Source of the DNA: Acidobacteriota bacterium
GTDB taxonomy: Bacteria > Acidobacteriota > Vicinamibacteria > Vicinamibacterales > SCN-69-37
Direction of reading: 5' to 3'
Length of the DNA stretch: 64,000 nt
Assembly: GCA_947467605.1 (NCBI GenBank)
Contig: CANIII010000004.1
Coordinates: 1-64,000 of the forward strand
A program made the position numbers and the translations under genes. Each line of letters opens with the position of its first letter. The first letter of the stretch is position 1. Positions 1 to 7,935 of the stretch are shown here, piece after piece. The notes beneath the pieces are model-generated. The model was not told the origin of the DNA. It searched no databases and was given only the letters and a program-made list of their open reading frames with translations.

Positions 1-445
1 CCGGCGTCGCGGGAGTCGCCGCGGGCGCGTCGGCGGCCGGCGCTGCGGCACCGCGTCCGCCACGGCCTCCGCGTCCACCGCCGGCCGGTTCAACCGAGTA
101 GGCGATCCACTTTGCGTCCGACGAGAACGTGTTGACGGTCGCGTCGGCGATCGTCACGTCCTGACCGGAATCGACATTCTGAATGTGCAGCACCGGCTTG
201 GTCTCGGTGGTCGCCGCATCATTAAAAAAAATGACGTAGGCGACCCATTTGCCGTCAGACGACATCTCTTGACCAGTGATGTTCTTCCACTTTGTGTAGT
301 CGTCAATGGTCAGCGCCTTCTTCGCCCCGGCCATCGGCGCCTGCTGCGCCAGAGGCGTCGCATAGGCCACGAAGAACGTGAGAGCGAGAGCACAGACAAT
401 CGGGATCAGTCGGGTCACGCGGAAGGGGGCAGTCGGGTGGGGCAC
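1..445 (-). CDS. S9 family (prolyl oligopeptidase) peptidase, N-terminal part
   Basis: This is the first 148 codons of a leftward gene that runs off the window. A GTG at 445 follows a GAGGAG ribosome site. It is followed by a signal peptide (hydrophobic stretch from about residue 11 to 33, then AQQAP) and the segment LTIDDYTKWKNITGQEMSSD with DGKWVAYV, which is typical of the N-terminal beta-propeller of secreted acidobacterial S9 peptidases. TETKPVLHIQNV and a Gly/Arg-rich insert (GGGRGGRGGRG) also fit that family. The catalytic alpha/beta-hydrolase domain would lie outside the window. It would act as a periplasmic or secreted serine peptidase on oligopeptides. Residues 72-77 are encoded by an A/T-rich run that looks foreign (see findings). 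The family call rests on remembered similarity of the propeller start and is fairly secure. Confidence 0.75.
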   Translation of the reverse strand, partial: MPHPTAPFRVTRLIPIVCALALTFFVAYATPLAQQAPMAGAKKALTIDDYTKWKNITGQEMSSDGKWVAYVIFFNDAATTETKPVLHIQNVDSGQDVTIADATVNTFSSDAKWIAYSVEPAGGGRGGRGGRGAAAPAADAPAATPATP

Positions 446-507
446 AGGTCGTCTCCTCAAGATGGGGATACTACCTTGTCTGTGGGGATGTTTCGCTATG
501 TCGCGTG

Positions 508-513
508 TAGACT
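508..513 (+). promoter_or_regulatory. -10-like hexamer TAGACT for the gene at 520
   Basis: TAGACT ends 6 bases before the ATG at 520. No Shine-Dalgarno sequence fits in the gap. This suggests that transcription starts at or next to the start codon, giving a leaderless mRNA. Confidence 0.45.
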
Positions 514-519
514 CCCTCA

Positions 520-1761
520 ATGTCGAACGCGGCTGAGTCGTCGCTTCCCTGGCATCCCGTCACACGCATCGCCTTCCGCTTCTTCGCGGTGTATTTCGCG
601 CTCTACATCCACCTGGGTCAGTTGCTCGGCGCGCTGACGCCCCAATGGCTGCAGCGTTGGACCTATCCCGAACGCACCATCAATCGGGTCGTCCAGTGGA
701 CGGGAACCCACATTTTTCACGTCGCGGCGAAGCAGGTGCCGACCGGCAGCGGAGATACGGCCTTTCAGTGGGTACTTGGCTTTTGCATCCTCGTGATCGC
801 GGTCGTGGTGGCCGTCGCTTGGTCCATCCTCGACCGTCGTCGTGAGCGATATGACCGCACGTATCGCTGGTTTCGCGTGATGCTGCGTTTCGCGCTCGGC
901 GGCATGATGCTGATTTACGGATTCGACAAAGTCTTTCCCCTGCAGATGCCGGCACCACAACTCGCGCGTCTGCTCGAGCCGTACGGCAATTTTTCACCGA
1001 TGGGCGTGCTCTGGTACTCGATCGGTGCGTCGTTTCCGTATGAGCGCTTCGTCGGTCTGGTTGAAGTGATGGGCGCGGTGCTCGTCTTGATGCCGCGCAC
1101 GCAACTCGCCGGTGCGCTGGTCCTCGCCGGTGCCACATTCGAAGTGTTCATGCTCAACATGACGTACGACGTGCCGGTGAAACAGTTTTCGTTTCACCTC
1201 TTTGTGATGGCGCTGCTCTTGATTGCACCTCATGCGAAGCGCATCAGCGCCGCGGTGTTTTCCGTGAGCGCGAAATCGACGTGGGCGGCGATCGCGCAGA
1301 CCGTCGTCGCGTTGTTCGTGATTGGCACCACCGGGTATGGCATCTGGCAAACGTGGAAGACCAGCGGACCACACGCGTCGAAGCCTCCGCTCTATGGCAT
1401 TTGGACCGTGGAAAAGATGACGATCGACGGCGTCGAGCGCGCGCCACTCGTGACCGACTACGATCGCTGGCGCCGCGTGATCGTGCAGCGCGCCAATGCG
1501 ATGATCTTCTGGCGCATGGACGACTCGAACTTCACGCTCACGACCGCGCTCGATCAGGCGGCGCAGTCACTGGCGTTGAAGCGCGGCGAGGCTGCCGCCG
1601 GCGCACTCGCCTTCCAGCAACCAGCTCCGGATCAGTTAATACTGGATGGCACCGTCGACGGTCACGCGCTCCACATGGAGACGCGGCTGTTCGATCACAC
1701 ACAGATGTTGCTCCTCACGCGCGGGTTCCACTGGGTTCAGGAATTCCCATTCAATAGATGA
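520..1761 (+). CDS. DoxX-like membrane protein with C-terminal soluble domain
   Basis: This 413-residue protein has about eight hydrophobic segments. They start at residues 15-35, with further clusters around 85-105, 125-140, 185-215, 220-235 and 255-275. The middle part (GGMMLIYGFDKVFPLQMP, then GLVEVMGAVLVLMPRT) resembles the DoxX/DoxD-like four-helix fold. The last 130 residues are soluble, start PPLYGIWTVEKMTIDGVE and look like a small beta-rich ligand or lipocalin-like domain. The function is unknown; DoxX-like proteins are often linked to membrane redox chemistry. The ATG is close to a -10-like box and has no ribosome site. The stop overlaps the next gene by four bases (ATGA), so the two are probably co-translated. 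An unrelated polytopic membrane protein is the main alternative. Confidence 0.6.
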   Translation: MSNAAESSLPWHPVTRIAFRFFAVYFALYIHLGQLLGALTPQWLQRWTYPERTINRVVQWTGTHIFHVAAKQVPTGSGDTAFQWVLGFCILVIAVVVAVAWSILDRRRERYDRTYRWFRVMLRFALGGMMLIYGFDKVFPLQMPAPQLARLLEPYGNFSPMGVLWYSIGASFPYERFVGLVEVMGAVLVLMPRTQLAGALVLAGATFEVFMLNMTYDVPVKQFSFHLFVMALLLIAPHAKRISAAVFSVSAKSTWAAIAQTVVALFVIGTTGYGIWQTWKTSGPHASKPPLYGIWTVEKMTIDGVERAPLVTDYDRWRRVIVQRANAMIFWRMDDSNFTLTTALDQAAQSLALKRGEAAAGALAFQQPAPDQLILDGTVDGHALHMETRLFDHTQMLLLTRGFHWVQEFPFNR

Positions 1762-3191
1762 TCGACGCCATTGTCATCGGCTCCGGGCCGAACGGCCTCG
1801 CGGCCGCCATCACGCTGGCACAGTCCGGCCGCTCAGTCCGTGTGTATGAGGCGCAGTCGCAGCCCGGCGGGGGGCTGCGCTCCGCCGAACTGACCGAGCC
1901 CGGCTATGTGCATGACGTGTGCGCGACCGTCGTGGCGATGGCGCTCGCATCCCCATTTCTCAAGACGCTACCGCTGGCTGCGCACGGCCTTGAACTCGTC
2001 CATCCTGACGCGCCATTCGCGCACCCCCTCGATGACGGCTCGGCGGTCATCGTCGAACGTTCGGTCGATGCGACCGCCGATGCACTGGGCGGCGACGATG
2101 GGAGAGCGTATCGGCGGGTGATGACGCCGCTTGTGCGAGACGCCGCCCCGTTGATGGAGGCGCTGCTCGCGCCGATCGGACTCCGTCAACCGCGGTTGAT
2201 GGCGTCATTCGGCCTGAAGGCGATTCGATCCGCTGATGGATTTGCGCGCGCGCTGTTCCAGTCGGAGCGCGCACGCGCGATGTTTGCCGGTGCGGCGGCG
2301 CACAGCCTGGTGCCGCTCGAGTTCTACGCGACAGCCGGCTACGGTCTGGGCCTCGTGATCGCGGCGCACGCCGTGGGCTGGCCCGTGGTGCGCGGCGGAT
2401 CGCAGCGCATGGCGGATGCGATGACGTCGTATCTCACATCGCTCGGCGGCGAAGTGGTCACGGGCGAGCGCATTGAGTCGTTCGCGCAGTTGCCGAAGAC
2501 CCGCGCGATTCTCTGCGACCTCGCGCCACGTCAGTTTCTTCGAATCGCCGGCGATCGCGTGCCGTCCTCATATCGCAAGCAACTGGAGAAGTTTCGACAC
2601 GGCCCCGGTGTCTTCAAGATGGACTGGGCGTTGTCTGCGCCAGTGCCGTGGCGTGACGTGCACTGTCACCGCGCGGGCACGTTGCATGTGGGCGGCACAT
2701 TGGCCGAGATCGCCGACGGCGAGCGCGCGTCGTGGAACGGACGGATCAGTGAGAAACCCTACGTGCTGGTCGTGCAGCCCTCAATCTTCGACGCCTCGCG
2801 AGCGCCGGCCGGGTGCCACACGCTCTGGGCCTACTGCCATGTGCCGAACGGATCCACGCGCGACATGACTGATGTGATCGAAGCGCAGATCGAACGCTTT
2901 GCCCCAGGCTTCCGCGACACCATCGTTGCGCGTCACGCCATGGGACCTGCGGCGATGGAGGCACGCAATGCCAATCTCATCGGCGGCGACATCGCCGGCG
3001 GCGCCGCCGACCTCGCGCAGATCTTCACGCGGCCCGCGTCGGCATTCCGTCCCTACTCGACACCGATCGACGGTGTGTATCTGTGCTCCTCATCCACGCC
3101 ACCCGGCGTCGGCGTGCACGGCATGTGCGGATATCACGCCGCGCAGGCCGTGTTGAAAAGCCACAAACCCTTTCAACATGGGGGGCCATAG
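1758..3191 (+). CDS. FAD-dependent oxidoreductase, phytoene desaturase-like
   Basis: The N-terminus carries a dinucleotide-binding Rossmann motif, VIGSGPNGLAAAITLAQSG, followed by an acidic residue (VRVYEA) that would bind the FAD ribose. PGGGLRSAE is the second FAD-contacting motif of the phytoene desaturase/amine oxidase group. The C-terminal STPPGVGVHGMCG matches the family's conserved FAD-binding tail. At 477 residues it has normal length. Such enzymes oxidise or isomerise carotenoid or lipid-like substrates, but the substrate here cannot be told. It starts inside the stop codon of the DoxX-like gene, so the pair probably works together in or at the membrane. The next gene begins 6 bases after its stop. 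Confidence 0.8.
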   Translation: MIDAIVIGSGPNGLAAAITLAQSGRSVRVYEAQSQPGGGLRSAELTEPGYVHDVCATVVAMALASPFLKTLPLAAHGLELVHPDAPFAHPLDDGSAVIVERSVDATADALGGDDGRAYRRVMTPLVRDAAPLMEALLAPIGLRQPRLMASFGLKAIRSADGFARALFQSERARAMFAGAAAHSLVPLEFYATAGYGLGLVIAAHAVGWPVVRGGSQRMADAMTSYLTSLGGEVVTGERIESFAQLPKTRAILCDLAPRQFLRIAGDRVPSSYRKQLEKFRHGPGVFKMDWALSAPVPWRDVHCHRAGTLHVGGTLAEIADGERASWNGRISEKPYVLVVQPSIFDASRAPAGCHTLWAYCHVPNGSTRDMTDVIEAQIERFAPGFRDTIVARHAMGPAAMEARNANLIGGDIAGGAADLAQIFTRPASAFRPYSTPIDGVYLCSSSTPPGVGVHGMCGYHAAQAVLKSHKPFQHGGP

Positions 3192-3197
3192 GGGGCC

Positions 3198-4259
3198 GTG
3201 GGGAAAACCACGATCACTCAACGGCGCACCGAAGCGATGCTGGTGGCGGCCGCGGCGATCGGCACCACGATCCTGATCATCGCCCTCACAGGCCGATGGT
3301 CCGAACACCTCGCGGGGTTTGGCGACAACGATGTCTTTGTCGGCCAGGCTGAGGCGCTCAGCCGACGTCAGTGGAACGCGCTCTCACCCGAGGGGTTCCT
3401 CGGGCTGCCGTACGTGATCGCGCTCGTCTCGTCACTCACGTCGATCAGCGCACTGTACGTGCTCGTGCTCCTGTCGTGGACCGCGGCGCTGGCGACGATC
3501 TGGCTGGCGGCGGATCTCTGGGGCACGACCATCGCGGCATGGATGGGGATCATCAGTCTTCCCTGGTTACAGCGCGCGGCCCTCGGCGGCAGTGAGCCGC
3601 TGTTCATGTGTCTGCTGCTCGCAGCATTTGTCGCCGCTCGCCGGGACCGCTTCTTGCTGGCCATGTGCGCCGCTGCCGTCGCGACGACCGTACGGCCAGT
3701 CGGTGTCTTCGCGATCCTCGTCCTCTTGCTCACCCTCATCCGACGACGGGCGTGGACGACGGCTGTCGGTGGCGCCGCGATTGCGGTGGTCATCGCCGCT
3801 ATCTACAGCGTGCCGCTGTGGCTCGCGTTCGGTGATCCGCTCGCCAATGTGCACTGGTACCGCTGGGCTGATTGGTCGGGGCAGGCACTGCCGGTCACGT
3901 GGCCAGTCGCGCCGATCGTGCGCGGGTGGTTCGCCGCGCGGCCGGCCCTGGCCAACTCGATCAAGACGATCGCCTGGATCACGATCATTTTCGCCGGCTA
4001 CACGGGGCTCATGGTGCGTCGATCCTGTCGCGACTGGCGCAAGCGGTGGCCGGTCGAATCCGGATTCGCTGTGGCGGCATTCGCGTTTGTCGTCAGCTAC
4101 AACGCGCCGTTGTGGGCCTGGGTGGAGTTCGCGCGGTTCGCGATACCTGTTGCGCCCTTTGCACTCCTCGGACTCGAGCCGTGGCTTCCGACGCATCGCG
4201 CGGTGCTCTGGACCGCGGCCGTGGCCTCTGGCGTGCTGGCCGCGGTGTCGCTGATCTGA
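3198..4259 (+). CDS. Polytopic membrane protein, GT-C glycosyltransferase-like
   Basis: This 353-residue protein has roughly eight to nine hydrophobic segments from residue 14 to the C-terminus. An early acidic motif in the first extracytoplasmic loop (FGDNDVFVGQAEALS) resembles the loop Asp of GT-C mannosyltransferases. SEPLFMCLLLAAF followed by TTVRPVGVFAILVLLL resembles the PIG-M/PIG-V and DUF2029 families. If correct, it would transfer a sugar from a polyprenyl-phosphate donor at the outer face of the inner membrane. The start is a GTG six bases after the previous stop, with a G-rich stretch upstream, so it closes a three-gene operon. No catalytic residue can be confirmed, and a generic membrane protein is possible. 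Confidence 0.5.
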   Translation: MGKTTITQRRTEAMLVAAAAIGTTILIIALTGRWSEHLAGFGDNDVFVGQAEALSRRQWNALSPEGFLGLPYVIALVSSLTSISALYVLVLLSWTAALATIWLAADLWGTTIAAWMGIISLPWLQRAALGGSEPLFMCLLLAAFVAARRDRFLLAMCAAAVATTVRPVGVFAILVLLLTLIRRRAWTTAVGGAAIAVVIAAIYSVPLWLAFGDPLANVHWYRWADWSGQALPVTWPVAPIVRGWFAARPALANSIKTIAWITIIFAGYTGLMVRRSCRDWRKRWPVESGFAVAAFAFVVSYNAPLWAWVEFARFAIPVAPFALLGLEPWLPTHRAVLWTAAVASGVLAAVSLI

Positions 4260-4338
4260 CAAAACCGCTCAACATGGCCCCCCCATATTGCTGGGTTTGA
4301 TCTGCTACGATTTGCCCCGATACATTTTTGGGGGCCCT

Positions 4339-6834
4339 ATGAAATCCGTCACACGCCGTGAAGCGCTGAAGTCTGCCGGTAAAGCGGCCGTTGTTACTGT
4401 TGCCGCCGGATCGTTTGTCGAGCTCGCCTTTGGCGAGAACGGTGTGCTCTCCGCACAGGCCGCACAGACGCCGGCATCGACCGCGCTCAACGCGATTGCT
4501 GGTGTCGATCGGGTGGTGATGAATCACGGCAAGACGTATCTGAGCGGATGGGTTGGTTACGGCAATCCACCGCGACCGGGACGACAAGGCGGACGAGGGC
4601 AAGCCGCCGCGCCACCTGCACCGACGGGGCCGGCTCCAACTGCGGCGTGGTCGAAGGTCTCAGGTCCCGGCACGGTGACGTTCGCGGATCCGAAAGCGGT
4701 CGTGACGACCGCGCAGTTCTCAACGCCGGGCGAATACGTCGTGCAGGTGATTGCCGACAACGGCACGGCGAAGGCCACGTCGACGCTCACGGTGAAGGTG
4801 GAACTGCCGCCGCCGGCGGAGCAGTTGCATCCGGTCGTGACGCGACTCCACACGGTCACGAGTCCGTTTTGGAAGATGCGCACGAAGGCGCTGATCACGA
4901 CGTGGATTCCGCACTGCATCGCGCAGATCGAGCGCACGGACCTCGTGCAGGGCCCGAACTCCGGCTCCGGCGGTCTCGACAATTTCATCGAAGCGGCCAA
5001 AGCACTCAAGGGCGAGCCGCACGGCATGCACAAGGGCTACGTGTTCTCGAACGCGTGGGTGCATCAGACGGTGGAGTCGATCAGCCTCGCGATGATGGTG
5101 GATCCGGAAGGCGATCAGGAAATCATCGCGGCGCAGGCGAAATTGCGCGCGACGCTCGACAAGTGGATTCCGATCATCCTCTCGGCGCAACATCCCGACG
5201 GTTATTTGCAGACGGCTTACACGCTGAAAGACATGATGACGCCGGGCTCGGTGCCAGCAGCGGATCGCGCGGTGTGGACCGAACGGTGGCAGACGACCGC
5301 GCGCGGGAATCACGAGGGCTACGTCTCGGGCTACTTCATCGAGAGCGCCATCAATCACTTCATGATGACGGAAGGCAAAGACCGTCGTCTCTACAACGCG
5401 GCGAAGCGGCTGGCGGATTGCTGGGTGGCCAACCTGGGTCCGGCTCCGAAGAAGACGTGGTTCGACGGTCACCAGGAGATGGAGCAGGCGCTCGTGCGCT
5501 TCGGCCGATTTGTGAATGAGGTGGAAGGCACGCCGCAGACGCAGCCGGGAAATGCCTACATCGCATTGGCGAAGTTCCTGCTCGACAGTCGCCAGGGTGG
5601 CACGGAGTACGACCAGAGCCATCTGCCCGTGCAGCAGCAGTACGAAGCCGCCGGTCACGCCGTGCGCGCGGTCTACACGTACTCGGGCATGGCGGACGTC
5701 GCCGTCGAGACGCATGACGTCGACTACCAGAGCGTGGTGAAGTCGCTCTGGGACAACATCGTGCACAAGAAGTACTACCTCACGGGTGGCGTGGGCAGCG
5801 GCGAATCGTCGGAAGGGTTCGGCCCGAACTACTCGTTGCGCAATTCCTCCTACTGCGAAGCCTGCTCGAGCTGCGGCGAGATGTTCTTTCAGTGGAAGCT
5901 GCACCTCGCGTATCACGACGCCAAGTACGCGGACCTCTACGAACAGACGCTCTACAACGCGCTCTACGGTGCGATGGACCTCAAAGGCACGACGTTCTAC
6001 TACACGAACCCGCTCGACGCGAATGCCCAGCGCAACACCTGGCACTCCTGCCCGTGCTGTGTCGGCAACATGGCGCGCACGATGTTGATGCTGCCGACGT
6101 GGACGTATTCAAAGTCGCCATCGGCGTTGCACGTGAATCTGTTTGCGGGTGGACGCGTGAATGTCGGCGAGATTGCGGGCACAGACGTTGAGGTGGAGCA
6201 GAAGACCAATTACCCGTGGGACGGCAAGGTCACGCTCACGGTGAATCCGAAGGCGTCGAAGACGTTTGCCATCAACGTGCGCGTGCCGAAGCGTGACGTG
6301 AGCAGTCTGTATCACGCGGTGCCCAACGCCGACGGCCTCACCGAGTTCAAGGTGAATGGTGCCATGGTCAAGATCGCACCGGCCAACGGCTACGTCTCGG
6401 TGAATCGCCAGTGGAAGAAGGGCGACACGATCGAGTTCACCTTGCCGATGCCGGTGCAACGTGTGTATGGCAGCGACAAGATCGTCGGCGGCGGCACGTT
6501 GCCACCGCCAGTGAAAGACAAGGTGGCGCTGCGCGTCGGACCGCTCGTGTACAACATCGAGCAGATCGATCAGGACATCACCAAGGCGCTGGCGCCGACC
6601 GCGCCGCTCAAGACGGAATGGCGCGGCAACTTCCTCAACGGCGTGAACGTGATCACGAGCACGTTCGCCGACGGCTCGCCGATGACCGCGATCCCGAACT
6701 TCGCGCGCTACAACCGCAACCCGCCGGCGCCGCCGACGCCGCCACCGGCACCACCGGCAGCTGCGGGCGCGCCTCCGGCACCGCGACCCGCGCCGCCGCC
6801 GGTAACATCGCAGGTCTGGATCACGGAACGCTGA
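4339..6834 (+). CDS. Tat-exported GH127-family beta-L-arabinofuranosidase (DUF1680)
   Basis: The protein is 831 residues from the ATG at 4339, chosen because it opens a Tat signal (SVTRREALKSAGKAAVV) after a G-rich ribosome site. Residues about 70-150 form an Ig/PKD-like domain. Then comes the (alpha/alpha)6 catalytic domain of GH127. Its zinc-cysteine centre is visible as E507-A-C509 in SYCEACSSCGE and C573-C574 in HSCPCCVGN, matching the known Glu-x-Cys and Cys-Cys ligands, one of which is the nucleophile. The C-terminus is Pro/Ala-rich. The enzyme would remove beta-L-arabinofuranose from plant glycans in the periplasm or on the cell surface. It is longer than typical GH127 (about 650 residues) because of the N-terminal domain and the tail. 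It fits with the GH105 and DUF2264 genes near 48 kb. Confidence 0.88.
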   Translation: MKSVTRREALKSAGKAAVVTVAAGSFVELAFGENGVLSAQAAQTPASTALNAIAGVDRVVMNHGKTYLSGWVGYGNPPRPGRQGGRGQAAAPPAPTGPAPTAAWSKVSGPGTVTFADPKAVVTTAQFSTPGEYVVQVIADNGTAKATSTLTVKVELPPPAEQLHPVVTRLHTVTSPFWKMRTKALITTWIPHCIAQIERTDLVQGPNSGSGGLDNFIEAAKALKGEPHGMHKGYVFSNAWVHQTVESISLAMMVDPEGDQEIIAAQAKLRATLDKWIPIILSAQHPDGYLQTAYTLKDMMTPGSVPAADRAVWTERWQTTARGNHEGYVSGYFIESAINHFMMTEGKDRRLYNAAKRLADCWVANLGPAPKKTWFDGHQEMEQALVRFGRFVNEVEGTPQTQPGNAYIALAKFLLDSRQGGTEYDQSHLPVQQQYEAAGHAVRAVYTYSGMADVAVETHDVDYQSVVKSLWDNIVHKKYYLTGGVGSGESSEGFGPNYSLRNSSYCEACSSCGEMFFQWKLHLAYHDAKYADLYEQTLYNALYGAMDLKGTTFYYTNPLDANAQRNTWHSCPCCVGNMARTMLMLPTWTYSKSPSALHVNLFAGGRVNVGEIAGTDVEVEQKTNYPWDGKVTLTVNPKASKTFAINVRVPKRDVSSLYHAVPNADGLTEFKVNGAMVKIAPANGYVSVNRQWKKGDTIEFTLPMPVQRVYGSDKIVGGGTLPPPVKDKVALRVGPLVYNIEQIDQDITKALAPTAPLKTEWRGNFLNGVNVITSTFADGSPMTAIPNFARYNRNPPAPPTPPPAPPAAAGAPPAPRPAPPPVTSQVWITER

Positions 6835-6840
6835 AGTCGG

Positions 6841-6846
6841 TATAGT
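6841..6846 (+). promoter_or_regulatory. -10-like hexamer TATAGT for the GTG at 6853
   Basis: TATAGT lies 6 bases before the GTG start at 6853, just after the GH127 stop codon. The arrangement suggests a leaderless transcript for the TPR-VWFA pair. Confidence 0.45.
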
Positions 6847-6852
6847 TCCCGG

Positions 6853-7935
6853 GTGCGGCATCCGCTAATCCGAGCAACGGTTCTGGCCGCGGCATTGGTG
6901 TGCCTTGCGGTCGCCAAACCGGCGGCGGATTCGGTGGTCGTGAAGGCGCTGCTCGATCGATACGCGGCCGGCGACTTCAGCGGCGTCTCGGCGACACTCG
7001 ATCACACGAAAGACTTCGACGACATTCTCAAGCAACTGAAGCGCGATGGGCCGAAGTGGATGACCGCTGGCGGCCCGGATGATCGCGCGCGTCGTGAGTT
7101 GGCCGCAGCCACCTTTGCACTTGAGGCCGCCCGTGCCGGCGAGTTGGAAGACTGGAAGCTTGTTCAGAACTGGATGACGCTCGAGAACATCTATTGGCAC
7201 GCGCCACCGCAGCTGATCGAGTGGGGATGCGCGCTCCTCCTCAAGACGCCCACACCGCAGCCGATCGAACGGGTCTGGCATCTTGCCGTGCTGGCCGTCG
7301 TCGATCGCGCGAATGACTACGAGTTTCTGATTGGGAGCCCGTGGGATGGCCGCGCGAATCCGAAAGATGAAATCAAGCAGCTGAATCACGCCATTGCGCG
7401 CTTCCCCACGGAGCGCCGCTTTGCCCTTGCGCAAGGCATCGCCGCCGAGTGGCGCCTGTTCCCAACGACGCGCACCGGCGCGAAAGAAGCGCAGCAGATC
7501 TTTGAGACGCTGAAGGACGATGCGCAGGTCGGCGGTGAGGCGGCGGTGCGCCTTGGCTTTATGCAACTCCGGAATCGACGCTTCCCAGAGGCGCTGGCGC
7601 TCTTTGATGCCGCCGAGGAGCGCTCACGCGAGCCGTTTGTCGTGTACCTCGCTCGATACTTCCGCGGGCAGACACTCGAGCGACAGAAGAATCCTGACGC
7701 TGCTGAGCGCGCCTATCGATCGGCGCTCCTCGTCGTGCCGCGCGCACAGTCGGCGTCGTTTGCGCTGTCGACTCTGCTCGCCGCGCGCGGGCACCGCGCT
7801 GAAGCGGCCAGTCTGGTTGATGCGGCGCTCGCCGCCAGGCCGCTGCCGATGGACCCGTGGCGCGCCTATGGCGAAGCCGACGCGCGCTTCTGGCCCGAGC
7901 TGATCGAGATGCTGCATGCGGAGATTCGTCGATGA
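6853..7935 (+). CDS. Secreted TPR-repeat protein
   Basis: This 360-residue protein has a signal peptide (residues 1-25, ending AVAKPAADS). The body is almost wholly helical. The C-terminal half has repeats of TPR type, for example RFPEALALFDAAEERSREPF and NPDAAERAYRSALLVVPRAQ, followed by HRAEAASLVDAALAARPLP. The GTG start sits behind a TATAGT box. Its stop overlaps the start of the VWFA gene by four bases (ATGA), implying translational coupling and a joint role in the periplasm. TPR units usually mediate protein-protein contacts, so a scaffold or partner for the VWFA protein is plausible. No enzymatic motif is seen. Confidence 0.75.
   Translation: MRHPLIRATVLAAALVCLAVAKPAADSVVVKALLDRYAAGDFSGVSATLDHTKDFDDILKQLKRDGPKWMTAGGPDDRARRELAAATFALEAARAGELEDWKLVQNWMTLENIYWHAPPQLIEWGCALLLKTPTPQPIERVWHLAVLAVVDRANDYEFLIGSPWDGRANPKDEIKQLNHAIARFPTERRFALAQGIAAEWRLFPTTRTGAKEAQQIFETLKDDAQVGGEAAVRLGFMQLRNRRFPEALALFDAAEERSREPFVVYLARYFRGQTLERQKNPDAAERAYRSALLVVPRAQSASFALSTLLAARGHRAEAASLVDAALAARPLPMDPWRAYGEADARFWPELIEMLHAEIRR

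Noticed and set aside
185-637. Open frame on the plus strand across the S9 gene start
   Set aside because: It lies opposite the signal peptide and start of a well-supported leftward gene and has Arg/Ser-rich shadow composition.
3171-3197. CAACATGG followed by runs of G or C near 3173 and again near 4271
   Set aside because: Only about ten bases are shared and the following runs differ; too short to call a repeat or a shared regulatory site.
4720-6045. Long 441-codon minus-strand frame inside the GH127 gene
   Set aside because: It is the mirror of a high-GC coding region, rich in Arg/His/Val with no recognisable domain; the plus-strand frame carries all the GH127 motifs.
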